A stretch of DNA of 14,833 nucleotides from Actinomycetota bacterium (GCA_005788585.1 SYBY01000296.1:1-14833); one strand, 5' to 3'; positions 7,442 to 14,377 are shown, counted from the first letter of the stretch. Notes: generated by a model not told the origin, from the sequence alone. A program made the numbers and translations.

Positions 7442-8350
7442 GTGCCCGAGAAGACCGACACGGCAGAGAGCCAGATCACCCAGACCATGGACGAGCAGAG
7501 CGCCTCCAGTTCCGCCCACCACGAGGTCTCGCCCCACCTCGAGCCCAAGCCCGCAGCGGCGACGGCGTCGACCGAGGCGATCTTCGACTGCAAGGGCGTC
7601 GACGTCCTGTACAGCGGCAAGCTCGCCGTCGCCGACGTCGACGCGCCGATCATGAAGAACGAGATCACGGCGCTCATCGGCCCGTCGGGCTGTGGCAAGT
7701 CCACGTTCCTGCGCTGCCTGAACCGGATGAACGACCTGATCCCGGGCGCCGAGGTCCGCGGCAGCATCGTCTACCACGGCCAGGACCTGTACGCGAAGGA
7801 CGTCGACCCGGTCCAGGTGCGCAAGCACATCGGGATGGTCTTCCAGAAGCCCAACCCGTTCCCGAAGTCGGTCTACGAGAACATCGCGTTCGGCCCGAAG
7901 GTCATCGGGATGAAGGGCGACATGGACGAGATCGTCGAGTCCGCCCTGCGCCGTGCGTCGCTGTGGGACGACGTCAAGGACCGCCTGAAGGACAACGCCT
8001 TCGGGATGTCCGGCGGGCCGCAGCAGCGCCTGTGCATCGCGCGTGCGCTCGCGGTCCAGCCCGACGTCCTGCTCATGGACGAGCCGTGCTCGGCCATGGA
8101 TCCGATCTCGACGAACCGCCTCGAGGACCTCATGCTCGAGCTCAAGGAGGACTTCTCGATCGTGATCGTCACGCACAACATGCAGCAGGCCGAGCGCGTG
8201 TCGGACAAGACGGCGTTCTTCACCGTCGACATGAGCGGCGGCGAGTCCAACCGCGTGGGCCGGCTCGTCGAGCACGACATCACCGAGAAGATCTTCACGC
8301 AGCCCAGTGACAAGCGCACGGAGGAGTACGTCACGGGCAAGTTCGGTTGA
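7442..8350 (+). CDS. pstB: Phosphate ABC transporter ATP-binding protein PstB, with a Q-to-P change in the ABC signature
   Basis: PstB is the ATPase of the phosphate importer. The GTG start follows AAGGGAG and gives 302 residues, including a low-complexity Ser/Glu/Ala N-terminal extension of about 47 residues not needed for the fold. The motifs are Walker [10 protein letters not shown] (80-88), Q-loop FQKPNPFP (134-141), Walker B VLLMDEP (D213, E214), the D-loop region SAMDPIST, and H-loop VTHN (H245). The signature motif reads [10 protein letters not shown] (189-198), whereas PstB normally has LSGGQQQRLC, so the conserved glutamine is proline at 193 (codon CCG at 8018). The rest of the protein is intact. 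An internal ATG at 7488 (MDEQSAS) would also give a full domain. phoU follows after 4 bases. Confidence 0.94.
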   Translation: MPEKTDTAESQITQTMDEQSASSSAHHEVSPHLEPKPAAATASTEAIFDCKGVDVLYSGKLAVADVDAPIMKNEITALIGPSGCGKSTFLRCLNRMNDLIPGAEVRGSIVYHGQDLYAKDVDPVQVRKHIGMVFQKPNPFPKSVYENIAFGPKVIGMKGDMDEIVESALRRASLWDDVKDRLKDNAFGMSGGPQQRLCIARALAVQPDVLLMDEPCSAMDPISTNRLEDLMLELKEDFSIVIVTHNMQQAERVSDKTAFFTVDMSGGESNRVGRLVEHDITEKIFTQPSDKRTEEYVTGKFG

Positions 8351-8354
8351 GCCT

Positions 8355-9050
8355 GTGACCGTCCACACCCGGCAGGAGTTCACCGCCGAGCTGGCCAAGC
8401 TGGAGCAGGCCACGCTCGAGGGTCTCGACATGGTCGTCGCCCAGATCGACCGCGTGCTCGAGGCGCTCGAGCATCAGGACGTCGAGCTCGCGGCGATCGT
8501 CGTCGCCGACGACGACCGCATCGACGGCCGCTATCTGGAGATCCACCAGAGCGTGCTCACGCTGCTCGCCCTCCAGGCGCCGGTCGCAGGCGACCTGCGG
8601 CTCGTCGCCGCGATCCTCCACACCGTCAAGCACATGGAGCGCATGGCGGATCAGTGCGTGAACATCGCGAAGATGATCCCGCTGGTCGGCAACGAGCCGC
8701 CCCGTGACGAGGAGATGCTCGCGAAGGTCATGCGCATGGGCCGCTCGGCGCGCAGCGAGGTCACGCAGTGCCGTCAGGCGTTCGCGGTGCGCGACGTCGG
8801 CCTCGCGGAGGACCTGGTGCGCCAGGACCGGACGATCAACGTCCTGAACAAGGAGATCTTCCGCATGGCGGTGGAGATCGGCGACGACGTCGACACCCGC
8901 GAGTGGGCGATGTCCATGACGATGGTCGCGCGCGCGTTCGAGCGCATCGGCGACAACGCCGTGGACGTCGGCGAGCAGGTCGCGTTCATCGTCAGCGGGC
9001 TCTTCCGCGAGTTCGGCGATGCCGGCCGATCTGACACCCCGTCAGCGTGA
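8355..9050 (+). CDS. phoU: Phosphate signalling protein PhoU
   Basis: PhoU is a peripheral, all-helical metal-binding protein that links the Pst transporter to the PhoR-PhoB two-component system and represses the Pho response when phosphate is plentiful. The 231-residue product has the two-repeat PhoU form. HTVKHMERMADQCVNIAK and MTMVARAFERIGDNAVDVGEQV are the two metal-binding E-R-x-x-D motifs. I choose GTG 8355, 4 bases after the pstB stop, because it gives the normal family N-terminus (TRQEFTAELAKLEQ). The frame stays open into pstB (GTG at 8307) but those residues look like a shadow of pstB. No clear ribosome site is present, so it is probably coupled to pstB. Confidence 0.94.
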   Translation: MTVHTRQEFTAELAKLEQATLEGLDMVVAQIDRVLEALEHQDVELAAIVVADDDRIDGRYLEIHQSVLTLLALQAPVAGDLRLVAAILHTVKHMERMADQCVNIAKMIPLVGNEPPRDEEMLAKVMRMGRSARSEVTQCRQAFAVRDVGLAEDLVRQDRTINVLNKEIFRMAVEIGDDVDTREWAMSMTMVARAFERIGDNAVDVGEQVAFIVSGLFREFGDAGRSDTPSA

Positions 9051-9092
9051 TCCGCGTCACAGTGCGCGCGTGTTTCGCCGTGTTTGCGGGAC

Positions 9093-9125
9093 CACCTGTG
9101 AACAACCTGTGACCGGGGTGTCACC
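9093..9125 (-). promoter_or_regulatory. Pho-box-like repeats before the response-regulator gene (inverted)
   Basis: Read on the minus strand, three 11-base units follow each other: GGTGACACCCC, GGTCACAGGTT, GTTCACAGGTG. The last shares TTCACAGGT with a unit at 4031-4041. The site lies between phoU and the response regulator, 28 bases upstream of its candidate -10, and is in the opposite orientation to the gene. It could mediate autoregulation. Confidence 0.6.
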
Positions 9126-9153
9126 CGGCGTGCGCTCCGACGGTACCTCGGTC

Positions 9154-9159
9154 TAGACT
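9154..9159 (+). promoter_or_regulatory. -10 hexamer of the response-regulator gene
   Basis: TAGACT lies directly before two possible ATG codons, at 9161 and 9170. The first is too close for a normal transcript start. The second would be almost leaderless. This makes the ATG at 9170 (MTDRTS) a serious alternative start. Confidence 0.5.
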
Positions 9160-9160
9160 C

Positions 9161-10030
9161 ATGACCGTCATGACGGATCGCACATCGGTCGGTTCCCCAG
9201 CCGACCTCACCAGCGCGCCGAGTCCCCACGGCGCTCCGCTACGCATCGCTGTCATCGATGCGGATTCCGGTTTCCTGCAGGTGCTCACGAAGCGCCTCGA
9301 CCGCCTCGGCTGGGAGCACCGCGTGGTGCCCGGTCCGGTGCCGGTGGAGACCGTCGTCGCGATGCGCCTCGGCGCGATCGTCATCGACCTGGCCACCCTG
9401 GGCACCCAGGGCTGGGACTACCTTGAGCGCCTGTGCGGCGCGGTGCCCGGTCTGGGCGTCGTCGTCTGCACCGGCCAGTCCACCGTCGCGCAGCGCGTCC
9501 GCGGCCTGCGGATGGGCGCCGACGACTGGGTCACGAAGCCGTGTCACCCCGAGGAGCTCATCGCGCGCGTCGAGGCCGTCGTGCGCCGCCGCCGTCGCAC
9601 CGAGGCACCCGCCGCGGTCCTGCCGGTCCAGGCCGGCGAGGTCGAGGTGCGGTCCGACCAGTTCCAGGCCTTCGTGGACGGGACGTCGATCGACCTGACC
9701 CGCCGCGAGTTCGAGCTGATCCACCTGCTCGCCGAGGCCGAGGGCCGCGTGCTCGAGCGCGAGGAGATTTACCAGCGCGTCTGGGGCTACGCCATGGCGC
9801 GCGGCGACCGGTCGGTCGACGTGTTCGTGCGCAAGCTGCGCCAGAAGCTCGAGAAGGCGTCGCCCAGCTGGCGCTACATCCACACGCACTTCGGCGTCGG
9901 CTATCGCTTCGCGCCCGAGCGCGTGGACGTCGAGCCCGCGGGTGCGCTGGAGGCCGAGCTCGCCGAGGTCACGGCCCAGGCCGCGCTGGACGGCGGCGCG
10001 CCGGTCACGCTGCCGGTCGAGCAGACCTGA
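9161..10030 (+). CDS. OmpR/PhoB-family response regulator of the Pho locus
   Basis: This is a full-length two-component response regulator of 289 residues. The receiver (about 27-145) has the acidic pair in VIDAD (D33, D35), phospho-acceptor D76 in IVIDL, T104 in VVCTG, and K126 in VTKP. All key residues are present, but the usual MP after the phospho-aspartate is absent. The winged-helix domain (about 160-252) contains LTRREFELIHLLAEAEGRVL, the recognition helix GDRSVDVFVRKLRQKL (215-230) and the wing YIHTHFGVGYRFAPE. An Ala/Glu-rich tail of about 37 residues follows. Context just after phoU, with upstream phased repeats, makes it the best PhoB/PhoP candidate. No histidine kinase gene is adjacent. 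The start could be ATG 9161 or, from the -10 position, ATG 9170. Two shorter paralogues lie at 1156 and 4095. Confidence 0.9.
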   Translation: MTVMTDRTSVGSPADLTSAPSPHGAPLRIAVIDADSGFLQVLTKRLDRLGWEHRVVPGPVPVETVVAMRLGAIVIDLATLGTQGWDYLERLCGAVPGLGVVVCTGQSTVAQRVRGLRMGADDWVTKPCHPEELIARVEAVVRRRRRTEAPAAVLPVQAGEVEVRSDQFQAFVDGTSIDLTRREFELIHLLAEAEGRVLEREEIYQRVWGYAMARGDRSVDVFVRKLRQKLEKASPSWRYIHTHFGVGYRFAPERVDVEPAGALEAELAEVTAQAALDGGAPVTLPVEQT

Positions 10031-10051
10031 GAGCGCCGGTCGCGCGGGCGG

Positions 10052-10057
10052 TAGTCT
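10052..10057 (+). promoter_or_regulatory. -10 hexamer of a likely leaderless promoter for the small membrane protein
   Basis: TAGTCT is followed by 8 bases and then ATG at 10066, with no ribosome site between. It lies only 21 bases after the response-regulator stop and suggests independent transcription. Confidence 0.55.
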
Positions 10058-10065
10058 GGACCTCG

Positions 10066-10440
10066 ATGTCCGGGACCACCGTCCGCAACGTCGCGATCAT
10101 CTTCGCCCTCGCGGCGATCGTCGCCTTCCTGCCCGGTGGTGACACGGGCGCGGACTTCATCAGCCAGATCCTGTCGGCGATCTTCATCGTCCTGATCGTC
10201 TTCATCGCGGCCCAGATGTACCGGCGCTTCCAGGAGGACATCTACGGGCTGGGGGATCGCTGGCGGCTCGTCCTGTACGCGTCGATCGCGGCCATCGTGT
10301 TCGCGCTCGGCGCGGCGTCGCGGATGCTGGGCGACGGGGATCTCGGGGCCGCCGGCTTCGTGCTCTGGTTCGGCCTCATGGGTGGCGCGGCCTACGGGCT
10401 GTACGGCACGTACCGGCAGTACCGCGAGTACCGGATCTAG
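10066..10440 (+). CDS. Small four-helix membrane protein of unknown function
   Basis: The 124-residue product has four predicted membrane helices, at about 8-23, 32-51, 66-84 and 94-113. The loops are short and include MYRRFQEDIYGLGDRWR between helices 2 and 3, and the tail is basic (YRQYREYRI). I do not recognise a family. The ATG is chosen because a TAGTCT -10 lies 8 bases upstream and because the frame upstream reads through the response regulator in a non-coding manner. It stands between the Pho locus and the Tad-like cluster and need not belong to either. Confidence 0.75.
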   Translation: MSGTTVRNVAIIFALAAIVAFLPGGDTGADFISQILSAIFIVLIVFIAAQMYRRFQEDIYGLGDRWRLVLYASIAAIVFALGAASRMLGDGDLGAAGFVLWFGLMGGAAYGLYGTYRQYREYRI

Positions 10441-10526
10441 CGCCCGCGCCCTTTCGCCGCGCCTCCTGCGCGAAGTCGTCACAGTCGCGTCTGGTTCCGT
10501 GACCGCCTCATCGCGAGGCTCCCGGC

Positions 10527-10892
10527 ATGTCCGGTTTCCTCTTCGATGTGGCGCGCCGCGCGCGCTCCGACGACGGTGCGACGAGCGTCGAGTTCGTGGC
10601 GATGATCCCGTTGATCGTCGCGCTCGCCCTCGGGTCCTGGCAGGGGCTGGTCGCCGGGCAGGCCGCGTGGCTGAGCGGCGGGGCGGCGGCCGCCGCCGCG
10701 CGTGCCCACGCGGTGGGGGGCGACCCGCGGGCCGCCGCCAAGCGCGCGCTGCCCGCTCCGCTGCACCGCGGGCTCCGCGTGTCGACCAGTGACGGCGAGG
10801 TCACCGTGCGGGTCGTGGTGCCGGCGGTGGTCGGCTCGCGCCGGCTGGGGTCCTTCGCGGCTCGCGCACACCTGCGCGATCAGGGCGCATGA
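10527..10892 (+). CDS. TadE-like pilus-assembly/pseudopilin-like protein (first)
   Basis: The 121-residue product has the typical TadE layout: a short polar N-terminus, then DDGATSVEFVAMIPLIVALALG (15-36). Here a glutamate (E22) sits at the head of a single hydrophobic helix, as in type IV pilin-like and TadE proteins. After the helix come an Ala/Gly-rich stretch and a small C-terminal beta-rich domain. TadE/TadF/TadG are minor pilins of Tad (Flp) pili. The ATG start overlaps no gene, but the 3' end shares four bases (ATGA) with the next TadE-like gene, so the two are coupled. The short gap before it (10441-10526) shows no clear promoter. Confidence 0.75.
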   Translation: MSGFLFDVARRARSDDGATSVEFVAMIPLIVALALGSWQGLVAGQAAWLSGGAAAAAARAHAVGGDPRAAAKRALPAPLHRGLRVSTSDGEVTVRVVVPAVVGSRRLGSFAARAHLRDQGA

Positions 10893-11236
10893 CGACGCTC
10901 GCGCATCAGGACGGCCAGTCCACCGTCGAGGTCGTCGCGCTCCTGCCGCTGCTGCTCGCCGTGGTGCTCGCGCTGGCCCAGCTGCTGTCTGCCGGGCTGG
11001 CACGCGAGCAGGCGGGGACGGCCGCCCAGGCCGGGGCGATGGCGCTGCTCCAGGACGAAGACCCCGAGGATGCGGCGCGCGAGGCGGTGCCGGGCTGGTC
11101 GCGTACGCGCGTGCAGGTGAAGGTCGACGGGCGGCGGGTCGAGGTGCGGCTGCGTCCCCCGACGTTCGTTCCGGGCATGGCCGGCGAGCTCACGGCCCGG
11201 GTCGTGGCGCACGCGGGCAGGGAGACGTCGCCGTGA
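10889..11236 (+). CDS. TadE-like pilus-assembly/pseudopilin-like protein (second)
   Basis: The 115-residue product starts with HQDGQSTVEVVALLPLLLAVVLALAQLL. It has the same glutamate-plus-hydrophobic-helix pattern as its neighbour, with E14 at the head. The following AREQAGTAAQAGAMALLQ segment is the amphipathic helix seen after the membrane segment in TadE-like proteins. The remainder (RVQVKVDGRRVEVRLRPP) is a small beta domain ending with a second short strand. It overlaps by four bases with both neighbours (ATGA upstream, GTGA downstream), so the four genes from 10527 to 13232 form one tight operon. Confidence 0.78.
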   Translation: MTTLAHQDGQSTVEVVALLPLLLAVVLALAQLLSAGLAREQAGTAAQAGAMALLQDEDPEDAAREAVPGWSRTRVQVKVDGRRVEVRLRPPTFVPGMAGELTARVVAHAGRETSP

Positions 11237-11889
11237 GTCTGCTCCGCGCCGTGGCCGAGCACTTCGTGGCGCCTGCCGACGAGGCCGCCCGCCCCGCACC
11301 TCGTGCGCCCGTCGCCGCCGTGTCCGGCGTCCCGCCCGCGGTCGGGCTGCTGTGCGAACCACGCCACGCTCGGGCGGCCGGGCGCGCGGTCGGGCTGCAT
11401 CTCGCGAAGCGGCGGAAGGCGCAGGCTGCGCTGGTCGCCGTCTGGACTGTCGATGGCGGCGCCGCGACGATGTCCGGCGCGACGCCACTGGGTGGCGAGG
11501 CACGTCGCTTGGTCCGTGCCCTGGCGGGACGGGACATCGCGGCACACGCGAGCGGCCGCGTCGTGACGGCTGCGCTCCCGCACGACGCAGACGCGGCCGC
11601 GCAGGTGGCGGCGCAGGGCTTCGCCGTCGCCGCGTCCCTCCCGACGGTGCTGGTGATCGCCGGACCGCGCGAGCAGCCCCTCGACGAGCTGCTCTGCACC
11701 CGTGACCTCGTCCTCGTCGTGGATGGGGGAGACGACCTGCTGGCAGACACCGCCCTGGCTGCGCTGCACCGACGTGGTGTGGCGGCACGGCGCTGCGCCC
11801 TGCCCGCAAGCGCGGTGGCGTCGCGAGGCGGCAGCCTGCTGCCTTCGGCGCGCCGCGGGCTGGACACCGCGATGGAGGGACTGGCGTGA
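11233..11889 (+). CDS. Unrecognised protein in the Tad-like operon, possibly a degenerate CpaE/TadZ-like NTPase
   Basis: The 218-residue product starts at a GTG that overlaps the preceding stop and ends with GTGA overlap to the next gene. It is rich in Ala, Arg and Val and has no signal peptide or membrane helix. The order of strands and helices (VGLLCEPRHARAAGRAVGLHLAKRR, QAALVAVWTV, then LPTVLVIAGP and LVLVVDGGDDLLAD) vaguely recalls a ParA/CpaE-type Rossmann fold. The Walker A GKGGxGKT motif is missing, so nucleotide binding is doubtful. The position within a Tad-like cluster, where CpaE/TadZ proteins are common, is the only support for that idea. I call it hypothetical. Confidence 0.65.
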   Translation: MSLLRAVAEHFVAPADEAARPAPRAPVAAVSGVPPAVGLLCEPRHARAAGRAVGLHLAKRRKAQAALVAVWTVDGGAATMSGATPLGGEARRLVRALAGRDIAAHASGRVVTAALPHDADAAAQVAAQGFAVAASLPTVLVIAGPREQPLDELLCTRDLVLVVDGGDDLLADTALAALHRRGVAARRCALPASAVASRGGSLLPSARRGLDTAMEGLA

Positions 11890-13232
11890 TCGCCCGCTGT
11901 CGCGATGCCTCAGGGCAGGCCACGCTCATGGTCGTCTGGGTGCTGATCGCCCTTGCGGCGGCCGCGCTGCTGCTCGGCGGGGTGGCACGCGGCATCGGCG
12001 CCGGGAACGACCGCCAGCGCGCCGCCGACCTGGCTGCGCTCTCCGGGGCCCGCGCCATGCACGCGCGCTTCGGCGGGCTCTTCTCCGCAGGCGGGGACCA
12101 CGTTGACCTGGCCGCCTATCGCGCCGCGGCCACGCGGGCCGCGCGCGACACCGCGCGCCGCAACGGCATGTCCCAGGTCCGCGTGTCGTTCCCCGAGGGC
12201 GACAGCTTCGCGCCGACGCGCATCCGCGTGGTCGTCGCCGACGCGATCGAGGTGGGCGACGAGCGCGTGGCGCACCGGGCCACCGCCGAGGCCGAACTCG
12301 CGCCGCCGGCCGACGTGTCCTTCGCCAGCGGCGGGGAGGGCGAGTACTCCGGCCCGCTGGCAACGCGCCAGGGCAAGCGCATGCGGCCGGACGTCGCCAT
12401 GGCCTTCGATCGGCTCCACGCCGCCGCCACGAAGGCCGGCGTGCCGCTGACGATCACGAGCGCCTACCGCAGCAACGCCGAGCAGGCCGTGCTGTTCGCG
12501 CGCAACCCCGACCCCCGGTGGGTGGCCCGTCCGGGGACCTCGCTGCACCGCCTGGGCACGGAGCTGGATCTCGGTCCGCCCGCGGCGTACGGGTGGCTGG
12601 CGGCCAACGCCCCGCGGTTCGGGTTCATCAAGCGCTACAGCTGGGAGCCCTGGCACTTCGGGTACACGCGCAATGCCGGGTCGTCGTCCGTGGGCTACCG
12701 CCGCGGGGGCAAGGCCGCCGGGAAGGGCTCGCTGGTGCGCGACGACGACGACGACGACCAGGCCGGGGCCGGCGACGGCGAGCGCTCCAGATCGATGCCG
12801 TCCTTCGTGCCCGCCCGCTTCGCTCCGATGATCTCCAAGGCGGCGCAGCGTTGGAACGTGGGCGCCGCGCTCCTCGCGGCGCAGATCTACGCCGAGTCGA
12901 ACTTCAACCCGTACGCGCGCAGCCACGCGGGCGCTCAGGGCATCGCGCAGTTCATGCCCGCCACCGCGGCGGCGTACGGGCTACGCAACCCCTTCGACGC
13001 GGAGCAGGCCATCAACGCACAAGCGCATCTCATGCGCGACCTGCTGCGACAGTTCGGCGCGGTGCCGCTGGCGCTGGCCGCGTACAACGCGGGGCCGGCT
13101 CCGGTCCAGCGCTGCGGGTGTCCTGGGCCGTACGCCGAGACGCGGGCGTACGTCGCAAAGATCCTCGGGCTGATGGGCGGGGCGGGCGAGCTGCCGGCCG
13201 GCGGGGGTCTCGAGGTCCGGCTGGTCGCGTGA
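11886..13232 (+). CDS. TadE/G-like anchor fused to VanY D,D-peptidase and lytic transglycosylase
   Basis: This 448-residue protein appears to join three parts. Residues 8-60 (SGQATLMVVWVLIALAAAALLL...RQRAADLAALSGARAM) form a TadE/G-like membrane anchor, followed by a beta-rich region to about 145. Residues about 165-265 are a VanY/M15B peptidase: SAYRSNAEQ (192-200), SLHRLGTELDL (H221, D228 as zinc ligands) and EPWH (E254 catalytic, H257 zinc). A linker with six aspartates (286-291) leads to a lysozyme-like lytic transglycosylase at about 310-430. That domain carries YAESNFNPYARSHAGAQGIAQFMP (E337 catalytic) and ALAAYNAG. Both active sites look complete. The peptidase would cut stem-peptide D-Ala and the transglycosylase the glycan strand, so it could locally open the wall for a Tad-like pilus. 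The ATG start overlaps the previous stop by four bases. Confidence 0.88.
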   Translation: MIARCRDASGQATLMVVWVLIALAAAALLLGGVARGIGAGNDRQRAADLAALSGARAMHARFGGLFSAGGDHVDLAAYRAAATRAARDTARRNGMSQVRVSFPEGDSFAPTRIRVVVADAIEVGDERVAHRATAEAELAPPADVSFASGGEGEYSGPLATRQGKRMRPDVAMAFDRLHAAATKAGVPLTITSAYRSNAEQAVLFARNPDPRWVARPGTSLHRLGTELDLGPPAAYGWLAANAPRFGFIKRYSWEPWHFGYTRNAGSSSVGYRRGGKAAGKGSLVRDDDDDDQAGAGDGERSRSMPSFVPARFAPMISKAAQRWNVGAALLAAQIYAESNFNPYARSHAGAQGIAQFMPATAAAYGLRNPFDAEQAINAQAHLMRDLLRQFGAVPLALAAYNAGPAPVQRCGCPGPYAETRAYVAKILGLMGGAGELPAGGGLEVRLVA

Positions 13233-13244
13233 GATGCCCGCGTC

Positions 13245-13250
13245 TACCAT
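13245..13250 (+). promoter_or_regulatory. -10 hexamer of a likely leaderless promoter for the Uma2-family gene
   Basis: TACCAT is followed by 7 bases and then ATG at 13258. It decides this start over the upstream ATG at 13234, which lies before the hexamer. Confidence 0.6.
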
Positions 13251-13257
13251 CAGCGTC

Positions 13258-13824
13258 ATGGCGCTCACCGTCGGAGACCGCGAGGTCCGGCCGCTCACGG
13301 CAGACGACGTCATGCGCATGGTGGAGCTGGGCATCCTCGCGGAGGACGAACCGGTCGAGCTGCTGTACGGGGCGCTCACCACGATGAGCGCCAAGACGCC
13401 CGCGCACGAGGTCGTGAAGATGCGGCTCGCCGAGTGGCTGCCCGCACCGGCCCATCCGCGGTACATCGTGCGCACCGAGGCGCCGATCAGCGTGCCCGAC
13501 CGTACGAGCCTTCCCGAGCCCGACCTCGCCGTCGTCGAACGGGCGGACTACCTCGCGCGCCACCCCGGCACCGCGCTGCTGGTCATCGAGGTCGCCGTCA
13601 GTTCGCTGCGCGTCGACACGCAGATCAAGCCGGCATTGTTCGCGGCCGCGGGCGTGCCGGACTACTGGGTCGTCGATGTCCCAGGGCGATGCGTGCGGAC
13701 GTTCGCCGGGCCGGATGGTGGCGTGTACACGGCCACCGGCACCGCGCGCGCGGGGGATCGCCTCGCACCGACCGCCGTGGAGGTCGATCCGCTCGACGTC
13801 CGGACCCTGCTCGCGGGCCTCTGA
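13258..13824 (+). CDS. Uma2-family PD-(D/E)XK nuclease-like protein
   Basis: The 188-residue product matches the Uma2 family (PF05685), a restriction-endonuclease-like fold of unknown biological role. An N-terminal LTADDVMRMVELGILAEDEPVELLYG segment is followed by the active-site strands SLPEPDLAVV (D89) and LLVIEVAVSS (E111). The motif VDTQIKPALFAAAGVPDYWVVD (K124) then matches the D-x-x-x-K-x-x-x-Y-A-x-A-G-x-P-x-Y-W core of the family. These residues form the expected D-E-K metal site. The start at 13258 is preferred because of the TACCAT at -7 and because the usual family N-terminus begins close to it. It sits alone between the Tad-like operon and greA, with no partner gene. Confidence 0.85.
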   Translation: MALTVGDREVRPLTADDVMRMVELGILAEDEPVELLYGALTTMSAKTPAHEVVKMRLAEWLPAPAHPRYIVRTEAPISVPDRTSLPEPDLAVVERADYLARHPGTALLVIEVAVSSLRVDTQIKPALFAAAGVPDYWVVDVPGRCVRTFAGPDGGVYTATGTARAGDRLAPTAVEVDPLDVRTLLAGL

Positions 13825-13828
13825 CCGG

Positions 13829-13834
13829 TAGCGT
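13829..13834 (+). promoter_or_regulatory. -10 hexamer of a likely leaderless promoter for greA
   Basis: TAGCGT is followed by 7 bases and then ATG at 13842. It directly abuts the stop of the preceding gene (13824) and is the same type of site as before the Uma2, DUF47, PHP and membrane-protein genes. Confidence 0.55.
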
Positions 13835-13841
13835 CCCCGCG

Positions 13842-14303
13842 ATGGAGCGCAACCTCATGACCGCCGAAGGCCTCGAGGAGCTGAAGGCCGAGCTCGAGCG
13901 TCTGGAGACCGTCGAGCGACACGCCATCGCCGAACGCATCAAGACGGCGCGCGAGTGGGGCGATCTCAAGGAGACCGCCGAGTACCACGACGCGAAGAAC
14001 ACCCAGGCGCACCTGGAGACCAAGATCCTCCAGCTGCGCCAGCGACTGGACACCGCCGAGGTCGTCGAGGTGACCAAGGGCGACACGGTCGGCTTCGGGT
14101 CCACGGTGACGATCAGGGACGAGACCAGCGGCAAGGAGGTCACGTACCGGCTGGTCGCGTCGCGTGACGCGGACCCGTCGAAGGGCCTGATCTCCTTCGA
14201 ATCCCCTGTAGCCGCGGCGCTGCAGGACAAGCGCGCCGGTGACGTCGCGGTCGTCACGACACCCCGGGGCGAGCGGCGCATGGAGGTCCTCGCCGTCCAG
14301 TGA
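13842..14303 (+). CDS. greA: Transcript-cleavage elongation factor GreA
   Basis: GreA enters the RNA polymerase secondary channel and stimulates cleavage of backtracked transcripts. The 153-residue product has an N-terminal antiparallel coiled coil (about 7-75) whose tip holds the acidic pair in GDLKETAEYHDAK (D41, E44; usually GDLSENAEYHAAK). The C-terminal FKBP-like domain contains VGFGSTVTIRDETSG and YRLV...SPVAAALQDKRAGD...VTTPRGERRMEVL, typical of the family. The length is close to the usual 155-160. I choose ATG 13842 because the frame upstream is shadow sequence and TAGCGT lies 7 bases before it. M6 is a less likely alternative. Confidence 0.95.
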   Translation: MERNLMTAEGLEELKAELERLETVERHAIAERIKTAREWGDLKETAEYHDAKNTQAHLETKILQLRQRLDTAEVVEVTKGDTVGFGSTVTIRDETSGKEVTYRLVASRDADPSKGLISFESPVAAALQDKRAGDVAVVTTPRGERRMEVLAVQ

Positions 14304-14307
14304 ACGC

Positions 14308-14345
14308 GGACGTCCATACGGACATCCGTATGAGGGTCGTATGGA
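14308..14345. promoter_or_regulatory. Nested inverted repeats between greA and the HDOD gene
   Basis: A perfect dyad CATACGGA-CA-TCCGTATG spans 14315-14332. The outer arms TCCATACG (14313-14320) and CGTATGGA (14338-14345) are also perfectly complementary, so three CATACG/CGTATG copies can pair in two ways. An additional GGACGTCC palindrome is at 14308-14315. There is no T-run, so it looks more like an operator than a terminator. Confidence 0.55.
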
Positions 14346-14351
14346 TGGGGC

Positions 14352-14377
14352 TCAAGTCCCCGCCGGCATCACCCGAA
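14352..14377 (+). promoter_or_regulatory. Possible FliA (sigma-28)-type promoter for the HDOD gene
   Basis: TCAAGT (14352-14357) and CCCGAA (14372-14377) lie 14 bases apart, resembling the TCAAG and GCCGATA elements of some flagellar sigma-28 promoters. The -10 match is only partial. The ATG of the HDOD gene is 12 bases downstream. Suggestive only. Confidence 0.35.

Noticed and set aside
10453..10474. Possible hairpin in the gap between the membrane protein and the first TadE-like gene
   Set aside because: Arms around TTCGC and GCGCGAA pair only with a bulge, and no T-run follows, so it is not supported as a terminator.
10478..10503. GTCAC/GTGAC inverted pair before the first TadE-like gene
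   Set aside because: Only five bases per arm with a 16-base gap, and no 11-base phasing like the Pho repeats.
12741..12758. Run of GAC codons (six aspartates) as a possible repeat or misassembly
   Set aside because: It keeps the frame and lies in a linker between two intact domains, so a simple polyaspartate spacer explains it.
13234..13257. Earlier ATG start of the Uma2-family gene
   Set aside because: It lies upstream of the TACCAT -10 hexamer, adds eight residues without family match, and has no ribosome site.
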